Source: Lysinibacillus contaminans
Lineage (GTDB): Bacteria; Bacillota; Bacilli; Bacillales_A; Planococcaceae
Direction: 5' to 3'
Assembly (NCBI RefSeq): GCF_001278945.1
Contig: NZ_LGRV01000005.1
Coordinates: forward strand, 62,001-126,000
Length of the DNA: 64,000 nucleotides
Below, in pieces: positions 24,870 through 33,971 of this stretch. Position numbers and translations under genes: made by a program. The number at the start of each line of letters is the position of its first letter. The stretch's first letter is position 1. The notes under the pieces were generated by a model, which saw nothing but the letters and a program-made list of their open reading frames with translations, made no database searches and was not told the DNA's origin.

Positions 24870-25424
24870 ATGAGTATTAAAGCAGATTTTCAGCTAGATG
24901 CAAAGGGGCTTGCCTGTCCTATGCCCATCGTGAAGACGAAGAAGGCAATGGCTGAATTAGTAGATGGTCAAGTTTTAGAAGTGGCTGCAACAGATAAAGG
25001 CTCAAAAGCGGATATTGCAGCTTGGGCTGAAACAGTTGGTCATCAATATATTGGGACAACTGAGGAGGATGCTGTGTTAAAGCATTATATTCGTAAATGT
25101 GCAGATGACACAGTAGTCGAAAAAACATTTGAGCAGACAATCGATCTAGGTGAAATCGTTGGTAGAGATGGACTTATTCTTGATGTGCGAGAGGAAGCAG
25201 AGTTTGCTTTTGGTCATATTGAGGGTGCGAAATCAATACCAATGGGTGAACTACCTACTCGAATGGCTGAACTCGATAAGGCGCAAGAAATTTATGTGAT
25301 TTGTCGCACGGGTAAGCGCAGTGATTTAGCGGCGCAAAAGCTTGCGGCAAATGGATTTACTAAGGTCTTCAACATCCTACCGGGTATGACAGCTTGGACG
25401 GACGAACTAAAAAAATCAATTTAA
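24870..25424 (+). CDS. yrkF: TusA-rhodanese fusion sulfur carrier (YrkF-like)
   Basis: 184 residues. An N-terminal TusA domain has the carrier cysteine in LDAKGLACPMPIVKTKKAM. A C-terminal rhodanese domain has LILDVREEAEF and the loop CRTGKRSD. The same fusion and length are found in B. subtilis YrkF. Within one polypeptide, sulfane sulfur could pass from the rhodanese cysteine to the TusA cysteine. It is followed immediately by the DsrE-like gene. Confidence 0.9.
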   Translation: MSIKADFQLDAKGLACPMPIVKTKKAMAELVDGQVLEVAATDKGSKADIAAWAETVGHQYIGTTEEDAVLKHYIRKCADDTVVEKTFEQTIDLGEIVGRDGLILDVREEAEFAFGHIEGAKSIPMGELPTRMAELDKAQEIYVICRTGKRSDLAAQKLAANGFTKVFNILPGMTAWTDELKKSI

Positions 25425-25439
25425 TTGGAGGAATTTATT

Positions 25440-25835
25440 ATGTCAAACAAAGTAGCAATTATTGCAAGTAACGGTGGTCTTTTTGATGCGTATAAAGTGT
25501 TCAATATCGCAACAGCAGCGGCGGCTTCTGAGAAGGAAGTAACAATCTTCTTTACATTTGAAGGGTTAAATTTAATTCATAAGCAAGGTATGCATGCATT
25601 ACCAATGCCTGCTGGAAAAGAGCATTTTGCTGAAGGTTTTGCGAAAGCCAATGTACCTACGATTCCACAATTAGTAGAAATGGCGCAAGAGTTAGGTGTG
25701 AAATTTATCGGTTGCCAAATGACTATGGACGTAATGGGCTTAACAACAGATGATTTCGTTGATGGTATTGAAGTAGGTGGAGCAGTAACATTCTTAGAGT
25801 TTGCTAAAGATGCAGCACCATCATTAGCATTCTAA
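25440..25835 (+). CDS. yrkE: DsrE/F-family sulfurtransferase (YrkE-like)
   Basis: About 131 residues of the DsrE/DsrF/DsrH-like fold: AIIASNGGLFDAYKVFNIA at the start, then FFTFEGLNLI. A conserved cysteine in KFIGCQMTMDVMGL would carry the persulfide. ATG 25440 follows TTGGAGGAA by eight bases; the TTG at 25425 is part of that site. By analogy with TusA-DsrE relays it would pass sulfur between the carriers of this operon. An imperfect hairpin without a T tail follows (25857-25883). Confidence 0.87.
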   Translation: MSNKVAIIASNGGLFDAYKVFNIATAAAASEKEVTIFFTFEGLNLIHKQGMHALPMPAGKEHFAEGFAKANVPTIPQLVEMAQELGVKFIGCQMTMDVMGLTTDDFVDGIEVGGAVTFLEFAKDAAPSLAF

Positions 25836-25899
25836 TTATTAAACAATAGACAGATAAGCGGAGAGGCATGTCCTTTCCGCTAAAAAAATCAATAAAATA

Positions 25900-25915
25900 A
25901 TACCTATGGGGGTAA
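25900..25915 (+). promoter_or_regulatory. CstR-type operator 4
   Basis: ATACC-TATGGG-GGTAA, one mismatch from the dyad. It overlaps the ribosome site of the persulfide dioxygenase gene, whose ATG is at 25920. Confidence 0.6.
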
Positions 25916-25919
25916 GATA

Positions 25920-27047
25920 ATGTCGGTTCAACAATGGAGCGCTGCGGATGTAGCGAAAAAAGTAATTAATAATGATGATCTATTTATTTTAGATGTACGT
26001 AATAACGATGCATTTGAAGATTGGAAAATTGAGGGGCATAAGTTTGAATACCTCAATATTCCGTACTTCGAGTTACTTGATGGTGTAGAAGAAATCTTAC
26101 CGAAAATCCCAACAGATAAAGATGTGTTAGTCGTTTGTGCAAAGGAAGGGTCATCTCTGATGGTTGCAGAAATGCTAGCGGATGCTGGTCGCCCTGTTGG
26201 ATATTTAGCGGGTGGTATGAAAACGTGGAGCGAATACTTAGAGCCGATTAAAGTCGGTGATTTAACAGGTGGGGGTGAGCTTTACCAATTCGTTCGCTTA
26301 GGAAAAGGTTGTCTTTCTTATATGGTGATTTCTGAGGGCGAGGCGGCAATCATTGATGCAGTGCGATTTACAGAAATATTCACGAAGTTTGCAGAAGAAA
26401 AAAATGTGGAAATCAAACATGTATTTGATACACATTTACATGCTGACCATATTTCAGGTGGACGTCATATCGCAGCTGAAACAGGTGCCATTTATTACTT
26501 ACCACCAAAGGATGCGGAAGAAGTTGTATTTGATTACACTTCATTAGTAGATGGTACAGCGGTTCAAATTGGTGCATCGAAAATCGACGTAGGTGCGCTT
26601 TATTCACCTGGTCACACTATTGGTTCAACTTCATTCGTTGTAGACAGCAAATACTTATTAACTGGGGACATTTTATTTATCGATTCAATTGGGCGTCCTG
26701 ATTTAGCGGGGCTTGCTGAAGATTGGGTTGGTGATTTACGTGAAACACTTTACGAACGTTACCGTGAATTGTCGGAGGATTTAATTGTACTACCAGCCCA
26801 CTTTATGATTATTGATGAGTTAAATGAAGATGGTACGGTCGCAAAACGTCTGGGTGAATTATTTGCTGAGAATCATGGTTTAAACATTGAGGATGAAGCA
26901 AAATTCCGTAGTATCGTAACGCATAACTTACCACCACAACCTAATGCATATCAAGAAATTCGTCAAGTGAACATGGGTAAAATTACACCAGCACAAGAAG
27001 AACAAACAGAAATGGAAATCGGTCCAAACCGATGTGCCGTAAGATAA
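25920..27047 (+). CDS. yrkH: Rhodanese-MBL persulfide dioxygenase (YrkH-like)
   Basis: 375 residues. The N-terminal rhodanese domain (about 1-105) keeps its cysteine in [10 protein letters not shown] metallo-beta-lactamase domain follows, with [11 protein letters not shown] (HxHxDH), [11 protein letters not shown] and [16 protein letters not shown], typical of ETHE1-like persulfide dioxygenases. These oxidise glutathione-, CoA- or bacillithiol persulfide to sulfite with Fe(II) and O2. The domain order is the reverse of staphylococcal CstB. Sulfite would leave through the TauE-like exporter downstream. Confidence 0.88.
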   Translation: MSVQQWSAADVAKKVINNDDLFILDVRNNDAFEDWKIEGHKFEYLNIPYFELLDGVEEILPKIPTDKDVLVVCAKEGSSLMVAEMLADAGRPVGYLAGGMKTWSEYLEPIKVGDLTGGGELYQFVRLGKGCLSYMVISEGEAAIIDAVRFTEIFTKFAEEKNVEIKHVFDTHLHADHISGGRHIAAETGAIYYLPPKDAEEVVFDYTSLVDGTAVQIGASKIDVGALYSPGHTIGSTSFVVDSKYLLTGDILFIDSIGRPDLAGLAEDWVGDLRETLYERYRELSEDLIVLPAHFMIIDELNEDGTVAKRLGELFAENHGLNIEDEAKFRSIVTHNLPPQPNAYQEIRQVNMGKITPAQEEQTEMEIGPNRCAVR

Positions 27048-27247
27048 AAGCAAAAAAAGCCCGTTAATATCCGAAATGCAAGTGCGATAGAGGGAAAATA
27101 GAAATGCTGAAATGTAATGAATACGCATGTATGTTAGTCGCATGCAAGTATCGAGATACGAAGGAGCTCATCCTTGGTAAGTTCGCAAAAAAATCAAAAA
27201 GGACCGGTAAATTGCTTACAACGTATACCGTTCTAAAGGAGATCAAC

Positions 27248-27475
27248 ATGAATTCAAACTTACAATTAGATGCAAAGGGATTATCTTGTCCGATGCCAAT
27301 CGTTAAAACAAAAAAGGCAATGGATACATTAGCTTCAGGCGAAATTTTAGAAGTACACGTAACAGATAAAGGTTCTTTAGCAGACATCCCAGCCTGGGCA
27401 AAAGCAGGTGGGCACACGATTTCAGATCAATCTGAAGATGCTAGTGTTCTTATATTCTTTATTCAAAAAGCGTAA
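27248..27475 (+). CDS. yrkI: TusA-family sulfur carrier (YrkI-like)
   Basis: 75 residues, a lone TusA domain with LDAKGLSCPMPIVKTKKAM, almost identical in this segment to the TusA part of the fusion at 24870. The ATG at 27248 has TAAAGGAGATC upstream; an in-frame ATG at 27104 has no ribosome site. A 200-base gap precedes it, with an A-rich start and a GTATCGAGATAC palindrome near 27152, but no clear gene or terminator. Confidence 0.88.
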   Translation: MNSNLQLDAKGLSCPMPIVKTKKAMDTLASGEILEVHVTDKGSLADIPAWAKAGGHTISDQSEDASVLIFFIQKA

Positions 27476-27538
27476 TTCAGTAGGTGAGTGTTCAAGTTTG
27501 GACATTCGCCTTTTCAATATAGAAAGAAGGGAAAAATA

Positions 27539-28315
27539 ATGGATATAACATGGATCACTACGATATTTTTAATAGGATTTGTAGGCTCATATGTATCGGG
27601 GATGCTAGGGATTGGCGGGGCAGTTATTAAGTATCCAATGTTATTATATATTCCACCGTTATTTGGTTTTACTGCTTTTACGGCACATGAGGTATCGGGT
27701 ATTAGTGCAGTAGAAGTATTTTTCGCCTCCATTGCAGGTGTTTGGGCATATCGAAAAGATGGCTATTTGAATAAATCACTTATTATCTATATGGGTAGTG
27801 CTATTTTAGCTGGTAGCTTTGTCGGAAGTTTTGGTTCGCAGTTTTTATCAGAGAATGGCGTAAATGTTGTCTACGGTATTTTAGCCTTATTTGCAGCAAT
27901 AATGATGTTTATTCCGAAAAAGCAAATCGATGATAAGCCAATGGATGAAGTAACATTTAATAAGGCATTAGCGGCAGGTTTGGCGCTAATTGTTGGCGTT
28001 GGTTCAGGTGTTGTTGGGGCTGCGGGTGGCTTCTTGTTGGTACCAATTATGCTCGTGGTTTTAGGTATTCCTACGCGTATGACAATTGCGACTAGTCTCG
28101 CGATTACCTTTATTTCATCTATCGGTGGTACAATCGGGAAACTTATGACAGGGCAAGTCGATTATTACCCAGCGGCAATTATGATTGTAGCAAGTTTAAT
28201 TGCAGCCCCACTTGGCGCGAAAGCCGGGAAAAAAATGAATACAAAAGTATTGCAAGGAATATTAGCGGTGCTGATTTTAGTAACTGCCATTAAAATTTGG
28301 TTCGATATATTGTAG
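27539..28315 (+). CDS. yrkJ: TauE/SafE-family sulfite or sulfonate exporter (YrkJ-like)
   Basis: About 258 residues with seven or eight hydrophobic helices and the paired TauE repeats [13 protein letters not shown] and [13 protein letters not shown]. Members next to persulfide dioxygenases are thought to export sulfite or thiosulfate. ATG 27539 follows GAAGGG; the upstream in-frame ATG at 27488 adds a basic non-membrane tail with no ribosome site. Twelve bases separate it from the DsbA-like gene. Confidence 0.87.
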   Translation: MDITWITTIFLIGFVGSYVSGMLGIGGAVIKYPMLLYIPPLFGFTAFTAHEVSGISAVEVFFASIAGVWAYRKDGYLNKSLIIYMGSAILAGSFVGSFGSQFLSENGVNVVYGILALFAAIMMFIPKKQIDDKPMDEVTFNKALAAGLALIVGVGSGVVGAAGGFLLVPIMLVVLGIPTRMTIATSLAITFISSIGGTIGKLMTGQVDYYPAAIMIVASLIAAPLGAKAGKKMNTKVLQGILAVLILVTAIKIWFDIL

Positions 28316-28327
28316 GAGGTTTTAAGA

Positions 28328-29032
28328 ATGAAAATTGAGATCTTCGCGGATTTCACATGTCCGTATTGTTATATTGGGAAACGTGAATTAGAACATGCAA
28401 TTGACACATCAGGTTATACAGGTCAGGTGGAAATTGAGTATAAAACATATCAAATTGGCCCAGAGACACCAAAGGAAAATGCTCCTTCTTTGTATCAAGG
28501 GATGGCAGCTAAATTTGATTCTTCTATAGAGGATGTAAAAGAAATGACAAAAGGCATTGCGATGCGTGCAACTGAAGTAGGACTTCATTACAATTTTGAA
28601 GATATGAAAACGGCGCATACTGAAAAAGCTCACCGTCTTGCGAAATGGACAAAGCAGTTTGGCGTAGAGGCGGACTATACAGAAGCCTTGATGAATGGTT
28701 ATTTCACAGCTGGAAAAGACTTAAATGATGATGTTATGTTACTTGAGGTAATCGCTGAATTAGGTTTAAATGTAGAATCTGCAAAGGTAGTCCTCGCTTC
28801 TAGTGACTTTATAGAAGACTTAGATGAGGATCGCTATGATGCGCAACAGATTGGCATACAAAGTGTCCCATTTTTTGTTTTTGAAAATCGCTATGGCATT
28901 AAAGGGGCGGAGCCAAATGAAGTATTTGTCCGTACATTACATCAAGCAGCTGAAATTGCGGGCATTAAACCAGCTCTGAAGATAATTGGTAATGGAGAAG
29001 CTGTGTGTGCTGATAGTGAGTGTAAATTATAA
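28328..29032 (+). CDS. FrnE/DsbA-family thiol oxidoreductase
   Basis: 234 residues of the FrnE subgroup of DsbA-like proteins. The thioredoxin-fold active site is FADFTCPYCYIGKREL (CxxC, residues about 11-14), followed by a long helical insertion and the cis-proline strand GIQSVPFFVFENRYGIKGA. It lacks a signal peptide, so it is cytosolic. As the last gene of the sulfur operon it may reduce disulfides or persulfides formed during sulfide stress (inference). The AGGAGG site is clear. Confidence 0.87.
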   Translation: MKIEIFADFTCPYCYIGKRELEHAIDTSGYTGQVEIEYKTYQIGPETPKENAPSLYQGMAAKFDSSIEDVKEMTKGIAMRATEVGLHYNFEDMKTAHTEKAHRLAKWTKQFGVEADYTEALMNGYFTAGKDLNDDVMLLEVIAELGLNVESAKVVLASSDFIEDLDEDRYDAQQIGIQSVPFFVFENRYGIKGAEPNEVFVRTLHQAAEIAGIKPALKIIGNGEAVCADSECKL

Positions 29033-29041
29033 GAGAATAAG

Positions 29042-29079
29042 AAAAGTCGAGTGCGTGATGTTGTGCTCGACTTTTTTTA
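29042..29079 (+). terminator. Terminator of the CstR operon
   Basis: AAAAGTCGAG (29042-29051) pairs with CTCGACTTTT (29066-29075), then T residues. It is the first strong terminator after cstR. Confidence 0.85.
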
Positions 29080-29197
29080 TTGACATGAAAATCTAAATGC
29101 ATCAAGGAGTATTAAGTCTGATTTCTTGTGTTATAGCACAAAAATAATTTCAATAAATATCCATTTATATCGTCTTTTTGGTTCTAAAATTGTGAAG

Positions 29198-29213
29198 TGT
29201 GAGAAAAATCACA
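29198..29213 (+). promoter_or_regulatory. CRP/FNR-family operator upstream of tsdA
   Basis: TGTGA-GAAAAA-TCACA is a perfect dyad of the Fnr/CRP type. With the -10-like TAAAAT at 29236-29241, the dyad centre lies near -42, the class II activator position. Confidence 0.75.
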
Positions 29214-29271
29214 TCGAAAAGAAACGCTATATTGATAAAATGAGAACAAGGATATATAGGGGGGATTAAAT

Positions 29272-30222
29272 ATGAAAGCAATAGTAACAGGTGTAGCAGG
29301 AACGATATTATTGGCTGGCGCGCTTTTCGTTGGTGCGGTAATCAGCGACAACATTTTAGGGGATGCAAAAGGTGAAATGCAGGAAACAGCTGTACAAACA
29401 CAAACACCGGCGAACACAGCAACTCAAACATTAGCATATGCACCTCCAAGCATTGAGGAAGTGCCAGATGGACCAATGAAGGAATCGATTTTATATGGCT
29501 ATGAGCTTGTGAATAACACACATGTAGCGGCAGACGAATACGTGGGAAACCAGTTATCGTGTACAAGTTGTCATGCAGGAGCAGGGTATGATGAGCAAGC
29601 TTCTTCATTAGTTGGGGTTATGGCAAATTATCCACAATATATTGGACGTTCAGGTGGCGTCGTGACGATTGAGGAGCGTATTAATGGCTGTATGGTGCGC
29701 AGTATGAACGGTAAAAAATTTGAAATGAACAGTGATGAGCTAGAGGCAATGGTTGCGTACTTCGCTTATATTTCAGAAGGAGTGCCAATTGGTGCTAAAC
29801 GTGAATGGGCAGGTACAAGTAATATGGAAAATGTTCCTGTGCCAGATGTAGCAAATGGCCAAGAATTGTATGGACAATCTTGTATTGCTTGTCACGGAGC
29901 TGATGGCTCAGGTACTGGCGCCAATACGGGTCCAGCGTTATGGGGTGAAAACTCATTCAATGATGGTGCAGGGATGATTCGTATGTCGAAAATGGCTGGT
30001 TACATCCAAAATAATATGCCAATTGGGGCTGGTGGTACATTAACAGACCAGGATGCCTCTGATTTAGCAGCATATATTTTATCGCAAGATCGTCCAGAAT
30101 GGGCAAACCATGATAAAGACTGGCCAAAAGGTGGTCGTCCAAATGATGTTATGGATAAAGAAAAGCGTGAGCAAGTGAAAAATGGCACGATTGATTGGGA
30201 ACAAGTGCTTTCAACAAATTAA
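29272..30222 (+). CDS. tsdA: Diheme thiosulfate dehydrogenase TsdA
   Basis: 316 residues. An N-terminal hydrophobic helix (about 6-24) anchors it outside the membrane, followed by a Gln/Thr-rich linker. Two c-type hemes are at C97-C100-H101 and C204-C207-H208. The strongly conserved TsdA stretch IEERINGCMVRSMNG contains the active-site cysteine C140. The enzyme couples thiosulfate to tetrathionate with electron transfer to the respiratory chain; some members run in reverse. It follows the persulfide operon, and thiosulfate is a likely product there. The start has AGGGGGG upstream. Confidence 0.88.
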   Translation: MKAIVTGVAGTILLAGALFVGAVISDNILGDAKGEMQETAVQTQTPANTATQTLAYAPPSIEEVPDGPMKESILYGYELVNNTHVAADEYVGNQLSCTSCHAGAGYDEQASSLVGVMANYPQYIGRSGGVVTIEERINGCMVRSMNGKKFEMNSDELEAMVAYFAYISEGVPIGAKREWAGTSNMENVPVPDVANGQELYGQSCIACHGADGSGTGANTGPALWGENSFNDGAGMIRMSKMAGYIQNNMPIGAGGTLTDQDASDLAAYILSQDRPEWANHDKDWPKGGRPNDVMDKEKREQVKNGTIDWEQVLSTN

Positions 30223-30225
30223 AAA

Positions 30226-30258
30226 AGAGGGATGCGGCAATTTTGCTGCATCCCTTTC
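30226..30258 (+). terminator. Terminator of tsdA
   Basis: GGGATGCGGCAA (30229-30240) pairs with TTGCTGCATCCC (30243-30254). Both sides carry A/T runs. Confidence 0.85.
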
Positions 30259-30421
30259 GTATTATCTGTAACTAAGAATAGTGTACTAGCAGTAATACTC
30301 ATCATTTTGAATTTTTATCCGGGTGAAATAATAGATAGCTATCTGGTATGACATTACATAATTTTTTTTGCGATGATTCCTTTGCTTGCATCATACGTCT
30401 ATTTAAGTGAGGAGGTAGATT

Positions 30422-30922
30422 ATGGACCAACATCAGCTGTATCAGCAGTATCAACCTGCTATTTATCAATACATATTTTTTCTTGTACAAAATAAGGAAC
30501 TCGCCGAAGATTTAACACAAGAAACTTTTTATAAGTGTTTTAAAAATATAGAAACATTTCGCCAAGATGCTGAGATCAACACATGGCTCCATCGGATTGC
30601 AAGAAATTTGGCATATGATTATTTTAGGCGTAAAAAACTTATTCAATTTATACCGTTTGCGAAAGTATATGAAGGAATGACAGAAGACTTGCCCGCACAG
30701 TGGGTCGAACATAATGAACAGATGAAAGAATTATTTAATGCAATGGCAAAGTTGAAATTTGCGTATAGGGAAGTACTTATCTTACGTAAAATTAAGGGTT
30801 TATCAGTAAAAGAAACAAGCGAACTTCTCGGTTACTCCGAGACAAAGGTGAAAAACAATACAGCGCGGGCAATTGAGGCTTTACGAAAGAATTGGAAAGG
30901 AGGCGACTTGCATGAAAAGTGA
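30422..30922 (+). CDS. ECF-family RNA polymerase sigma factor
   Basis: 166 residues with region 2 (LAEDLTQETFYKCFKNIETF, then INTWLHRIARNLAYDYFRR) and region 4 (REVLILRKIKGLSVKETSELLGYSETKVKNNTARAI). It would direct polymerase to a small envelope-stress regulon. The next gene overlaps it and encodes a membrane protein with the layout of an anti-sigma factor. The ATG has GAGGAGG upstream. I see no confident autoregulatory ECF promoter in the preceding 160 bases, although a CGTC motif is present near 30396. Confidence 0.88.
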   Translation: MDQHQLYQQYQPAIYQYIFFLVQNKELAEDLTQETFYKCFKNIETFRQDAEINTWLHRIARNLAYDYFRRKKLIQFIPFAKVYEGMTEDLPAQWVEHNEQMKELFNAMAKLKFAYREVLILRKIKGLSVKETSELLGYSETKVKNNTARAIEALRKNWKGGDLHEK

Positions 30923-31895
30923 ATTTGATAAGTTGTTTGAGGAGATGGGAACCTGGCAGCTAAATCAGTTAGAAAAAGAGCATGGGTGTAAGAAAGTGAA
31001 AGGGCGTATAAAGAAAAGCAATCGTTGGGAAAGAATCATGTACCCGCTAGTATTAGTAACGGCAACAGCACTTATTTTTATCATGCTTTTTTTCATCATA
31101 ATGCCTAAGTCGCCTTCGATGGAGAGTATAGGGCATGCTGAGTTACAAAAAGATGTAAAAGTAGAGAAAATCTATGCACAGTCAAATGAAAAAGTAGATA
31201 CGTTTAAGGCGTATAGCACATGGCAATTGGTGTGGACAGGTAGTTCAACAGACGCTGAAATGATGGCAAGTGCAACCGGATTTATTCATGCAATAGAGTA
31301 TTTGCCATTGTCAAAAGAAAAAAACGTAGAGTGGGCTATCGATGCAGTTTTTGTCTTGAGTAATGGCACTGAACAACCATGGAAATTTGGCTACTCAGAT
31401 ATGGGTTTTATAGCAATGGATATGAAAACGGGTTTGCGTTATGTAGACGAAGGGAAAGGTATTTTAACTTTTTTATTGTTTTTACCGACCGGCCCACAAA
31501 ATTCTTGGCGTGGTTATATACGTGTCATCGGTTTACTCCTTTTATTAAACAATGTTTGGTTAGCGAGAGTAGTATGTCGTTTTAGTAAGGAGGAATTGAA
31601 AGATATTAATGAGAAGAAAAAAATAACGAAAGGTCGTTTGCGATATAAAATTACGGCTATTAATATCGTAAAGTTAATCATACTAATCTTGTTATTAGTT
31701 GTTTTAATTTATAACGGTATGCCTAGAATTATTTTTATACCAGTAGTGCTTTTACTATTTGTTGTTATCATATACATGAATGGGTATGAGCGAAAAGTAG
31801 AAGGAGATACACGTAACGAAAAAATGAAGAAAGTAGATAGATGGGCAACAGTGTTTTTACTTATGGGCGCGTTATTAATGGCTCTAGGATTTTAA
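30912..31895 (+). CDS. Polytopic membrane protein, probable anti-sigma factor
   Basis: About 327 residues. A 40-residue cytoplasmic N-terminus (MKSEFDKLFEEMGTWQLNQL) is followed by a first membrane helix (about 43-64), an extracytoplasmic segment of about 130 residues, then three to four further helices. The N-terminus is short for a zinc anti-sigma domain and has only one cysteine. ATG 30912 overlaps the sigma gene by 11 bases and has AAGGAGG upstream, so production is coupled. The role as anti-sigma factor is inferred from position and topology; sequence alone does not identify it. Confidence 0.65.
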   Translation: MKSEFDKLFEEMGTWQLNQLEKEHGCKKVKGRIKKSNRWERIMYPLVLVTATALIFIMLFFIIMPKSPSMESIGHAELQKDVKVEKIYAQSNEKVDTFKAYSTWQLVWTGSSTDAEMMASATGFIHAIEYLPLSKEKNVEWAIDAVFVLSNGTEQPWKFGYSDMGFIAMDMKTGLRYVDEGKGILTFLLFLPTGPQNSWRGYIRVIGLLLLLNNVWLARVVCRFSKEELKDINEKKKITKGRLRYKITAINIVKLIILILLLVVLIYNGMPRIIFIPVVLLLFVVIIYMNGYERKVEGDTRNEKMKKVDRWATVFLLMGALLMALGF

Positions 31896-31982
31896 TACAA
31901 ATGTATAGGGCTCATAAAAGATAATATGAATGTGAATTTGGTATACTTGCAATATTAGGAAGAGACAACGGGGGTGACGCTG

Positions 31983-33971
31983 TTGATTTATATAAAATTT
32001 CTCATTCAACTATTAATCGTTTCAGGTTTTATTTATTTTGTCAGTGGCCGATTAATTGGTTCGAACATTAACTTTGTACGTCGTGTGCTATCGGTTATCA
32101 TTAGTGTGATTCTTACATCTTTCGTCTATTGGTATTCGTATTTACGACATACGAATTTTCTATCAGGAACAATGATGGACATGGTAACAGAAGTCAGCAC
32201 GCTCATATGGGTAGGGAGTATGCTCCTTATTTCCATGTTGTTGTATTTAGTGTTTGAGTTATTTGATCCGATAGGTATTTCGGGCGGAGAACGTCGCAAC
32301 GGCCAAAAATCATTATTACTCCGTATGCGTAGTTATTGGCGCCAGCAAAAGCGACTACGTCAGGTATTGAGAATTGCCGTTACAAATGGCGTTGTACAAA
32401 CGATTAAATATGCTCGTCAACGTGAAAATGAGAAGGAGCTAGCCATTGCTTTACGTACTACGCTAGAGCAATGTGGTGGAATATTTATCAAATTCGGACA
32501 GGTGTTATCGACACGTAAAGAACTATTTTCTCCGGTGTTTATCGAAGAATTAGAGCGCCTGCAACAAAGTGTAAAGCCTTTACCAAGTGACCAGGTTACA
32601 AACATTTTGGAACATTCACTACCCAAAGATATAAATGATATATTTGCTACATTCCAGATGGAACCCCTTGCAGCAGCTTCAATCGGACAAGTACATAAAG
32701 CACGACTGAAAAATTATGATGAAGTCGTTGTGAAGTTACTGCGTCCCGAAGTGAAGGGAATTATGCGTGATGATTTAGATATATTAGAGGAATTTGCGAA
32801 CTGGTTTACGAGCAAATCGACATGGGCAGAATCTTTAGGATTTCGAGAACTTGCAGGAGGATTTGCGGACGGGCTACGAGAGGAAATTCATTTAGATATT
32901 GAAGTGCGTAATACAGTACAGGTGACAAATGCAATGGCAAAAAGTGATTACAAGGTTCGTATTCCGAAGATTTACACTCAGTATTGTGATGAAGATATTA
33001 TCGTGATGGAATATGTGCACGGGAAAAGTGTGGCGGAAGGAACATCGGAATTTAGACGATTACAGGTAGACCCAAGAGACTTTGCGAGAACCGTGCTATA
33101 TTCATTTTTCGAACAAATGCTATTTTCTGGGATATTCCATGCTGACCCACATCCAGGCAACATTTTTATCGATGGGCGAGACGGTACGCCAATCCTTCTT
33201 GATTTCGGTGCGGTAGGCCGTTTAGGTGCAACGCAGCAAGAGGGATTGAAACTGTTTTTAATGGGTATCCATCAAAATGATTCAGGTATCTTATATGATG
33301 GTTTAATGCTACTAGTTGAAAATACCGATCTTGCAGAACGTGCCAAAATAGAACAGGCAATAGATCAAATACTGCTGAAAATTTCGTATGTGGAGAGAAT
33401 TCCGACCGAAGAATTGATATATTCGTTATTTACTGTTGTCCGTGATTTTGGGCTTGCATTCTATCCAGCTGTTGGGTTAGCGTTACGATCGCTCGTTACT
33501 TTGGATGGAACATTACGGGTAATCGATGCGAAGTTTGATATTTTTACTGAAGCGAAAGAATTTTCTTCGTCGTACTTGCGTGCATCCTTTTTAAGGCCGT
33601 TTAAGGAACCGAGGGAGACTAAGGAACGCTTGCAAGAAGAGTTGTCGATGATAATACCAACCTTAAGAAAAATGCCAAGACGTGTTGATCAGCTAATTCA
33701 GCGAGTGGAAAGCGGGAAAATAATCTTACATCATGATATTTTTTCAGACGAGCATAATTCACGCTTTATTACTCAATTGTTTGCGCGGTTTGTCTTATTA
33801 CTCGTTGGTATAACTTTCGGTATTATATCAGTCGCACTTTTAGCGATTTCTCAATTCATTCAAGATGTATATGCAGTGTACTTGAATACAGCGGCCTATT
33901 TAGGATTGTTCTTATGTGCAATTCTATTAGTGAGACTATCGATTCAAGCCATACGCTCAATGAAACAATAG
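31983..33971 (+). CDS. AarF/UbiB (ABC1) family protein kinase-like protein
   Basis: About 662 residues. N-terminal membrane helices (about 1-85) precede an ABC1 atypical kinase domain: the GGIFIKFGQVLSTRKE motif (KxGQ), AAASIGQVHKA (in place of the usual P-loop), VVKLLRPEV with the catalytic lysine, FHADPHPGNIF as catalytic loop and ILLDFGAVG (DFG). Two C-terminal helices end the protein. Family members support quinone synthesis or membrane homeostasis. TTG 31983 follows a GGGGGTGA site; a GTG at 31974 lies inside it. A terminator follows. Confidence 0.87.
   Translation: MIYIKFLIQLLIVSGFIYFVSGRLIGSNINFVRRVLSVIISVILTSFVYWYSYLRHTNFLSGTMMDMVTEVSTLIWVGSMLLISMLLYLVFELFDPIGISGGERRNGQKSLLLRMRSYWRQQKRLRQVLRIAVTNGVVQTIKYARQRENEKELAIALRTTLEQCGGIFIKFGQVLSTRKELFSPVFIEELERLQQSVKPLPSDQVTNILEHSLPKDINDIFATFQMEPLAAASIGQVHKARLKNYDEVVVKLLRPEVKGIMRDDLDILEEFANWFTSKSTWAESLGFRELAGGFADGLREEIHLDIEVRNTVQVTNAMAKSDYKVRIPKIYTQYCDEDIIVMEYVHGKSVAEGTSEFRRLQVDPRDFARTVLYSFFEQMLFSGIFHADPHPGNIFIDGRDGTPILLDFGAVGRLGATQQEGLKLFLMGIHQNDSGILYDGLMLLVENTDLAERAKIEQAIDQILLKISYVERIPTEELIYSLFTVVRDFGLAFYPAVGLALRSLVTLDGTLRVIDAKFDIFTEAKEFSSSYLRASFLRPFKEPRETKERLQEELSMIIPTLRKMPRRVDQLIQRVESGKIILHHDIFSDEHNSRFITQLFARFVLLLVGITFGIISVALLAISQFIQDVYAVYLNTAAYLGLFLCAILLVRLSIQAIRSMKQ

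Noticed and set aside
25857-25883. Terminator inside the sulfur operon
   Set aside because: The stem is followed by A residues on the coding strand, not T, so it is not an intrinsic terminator.
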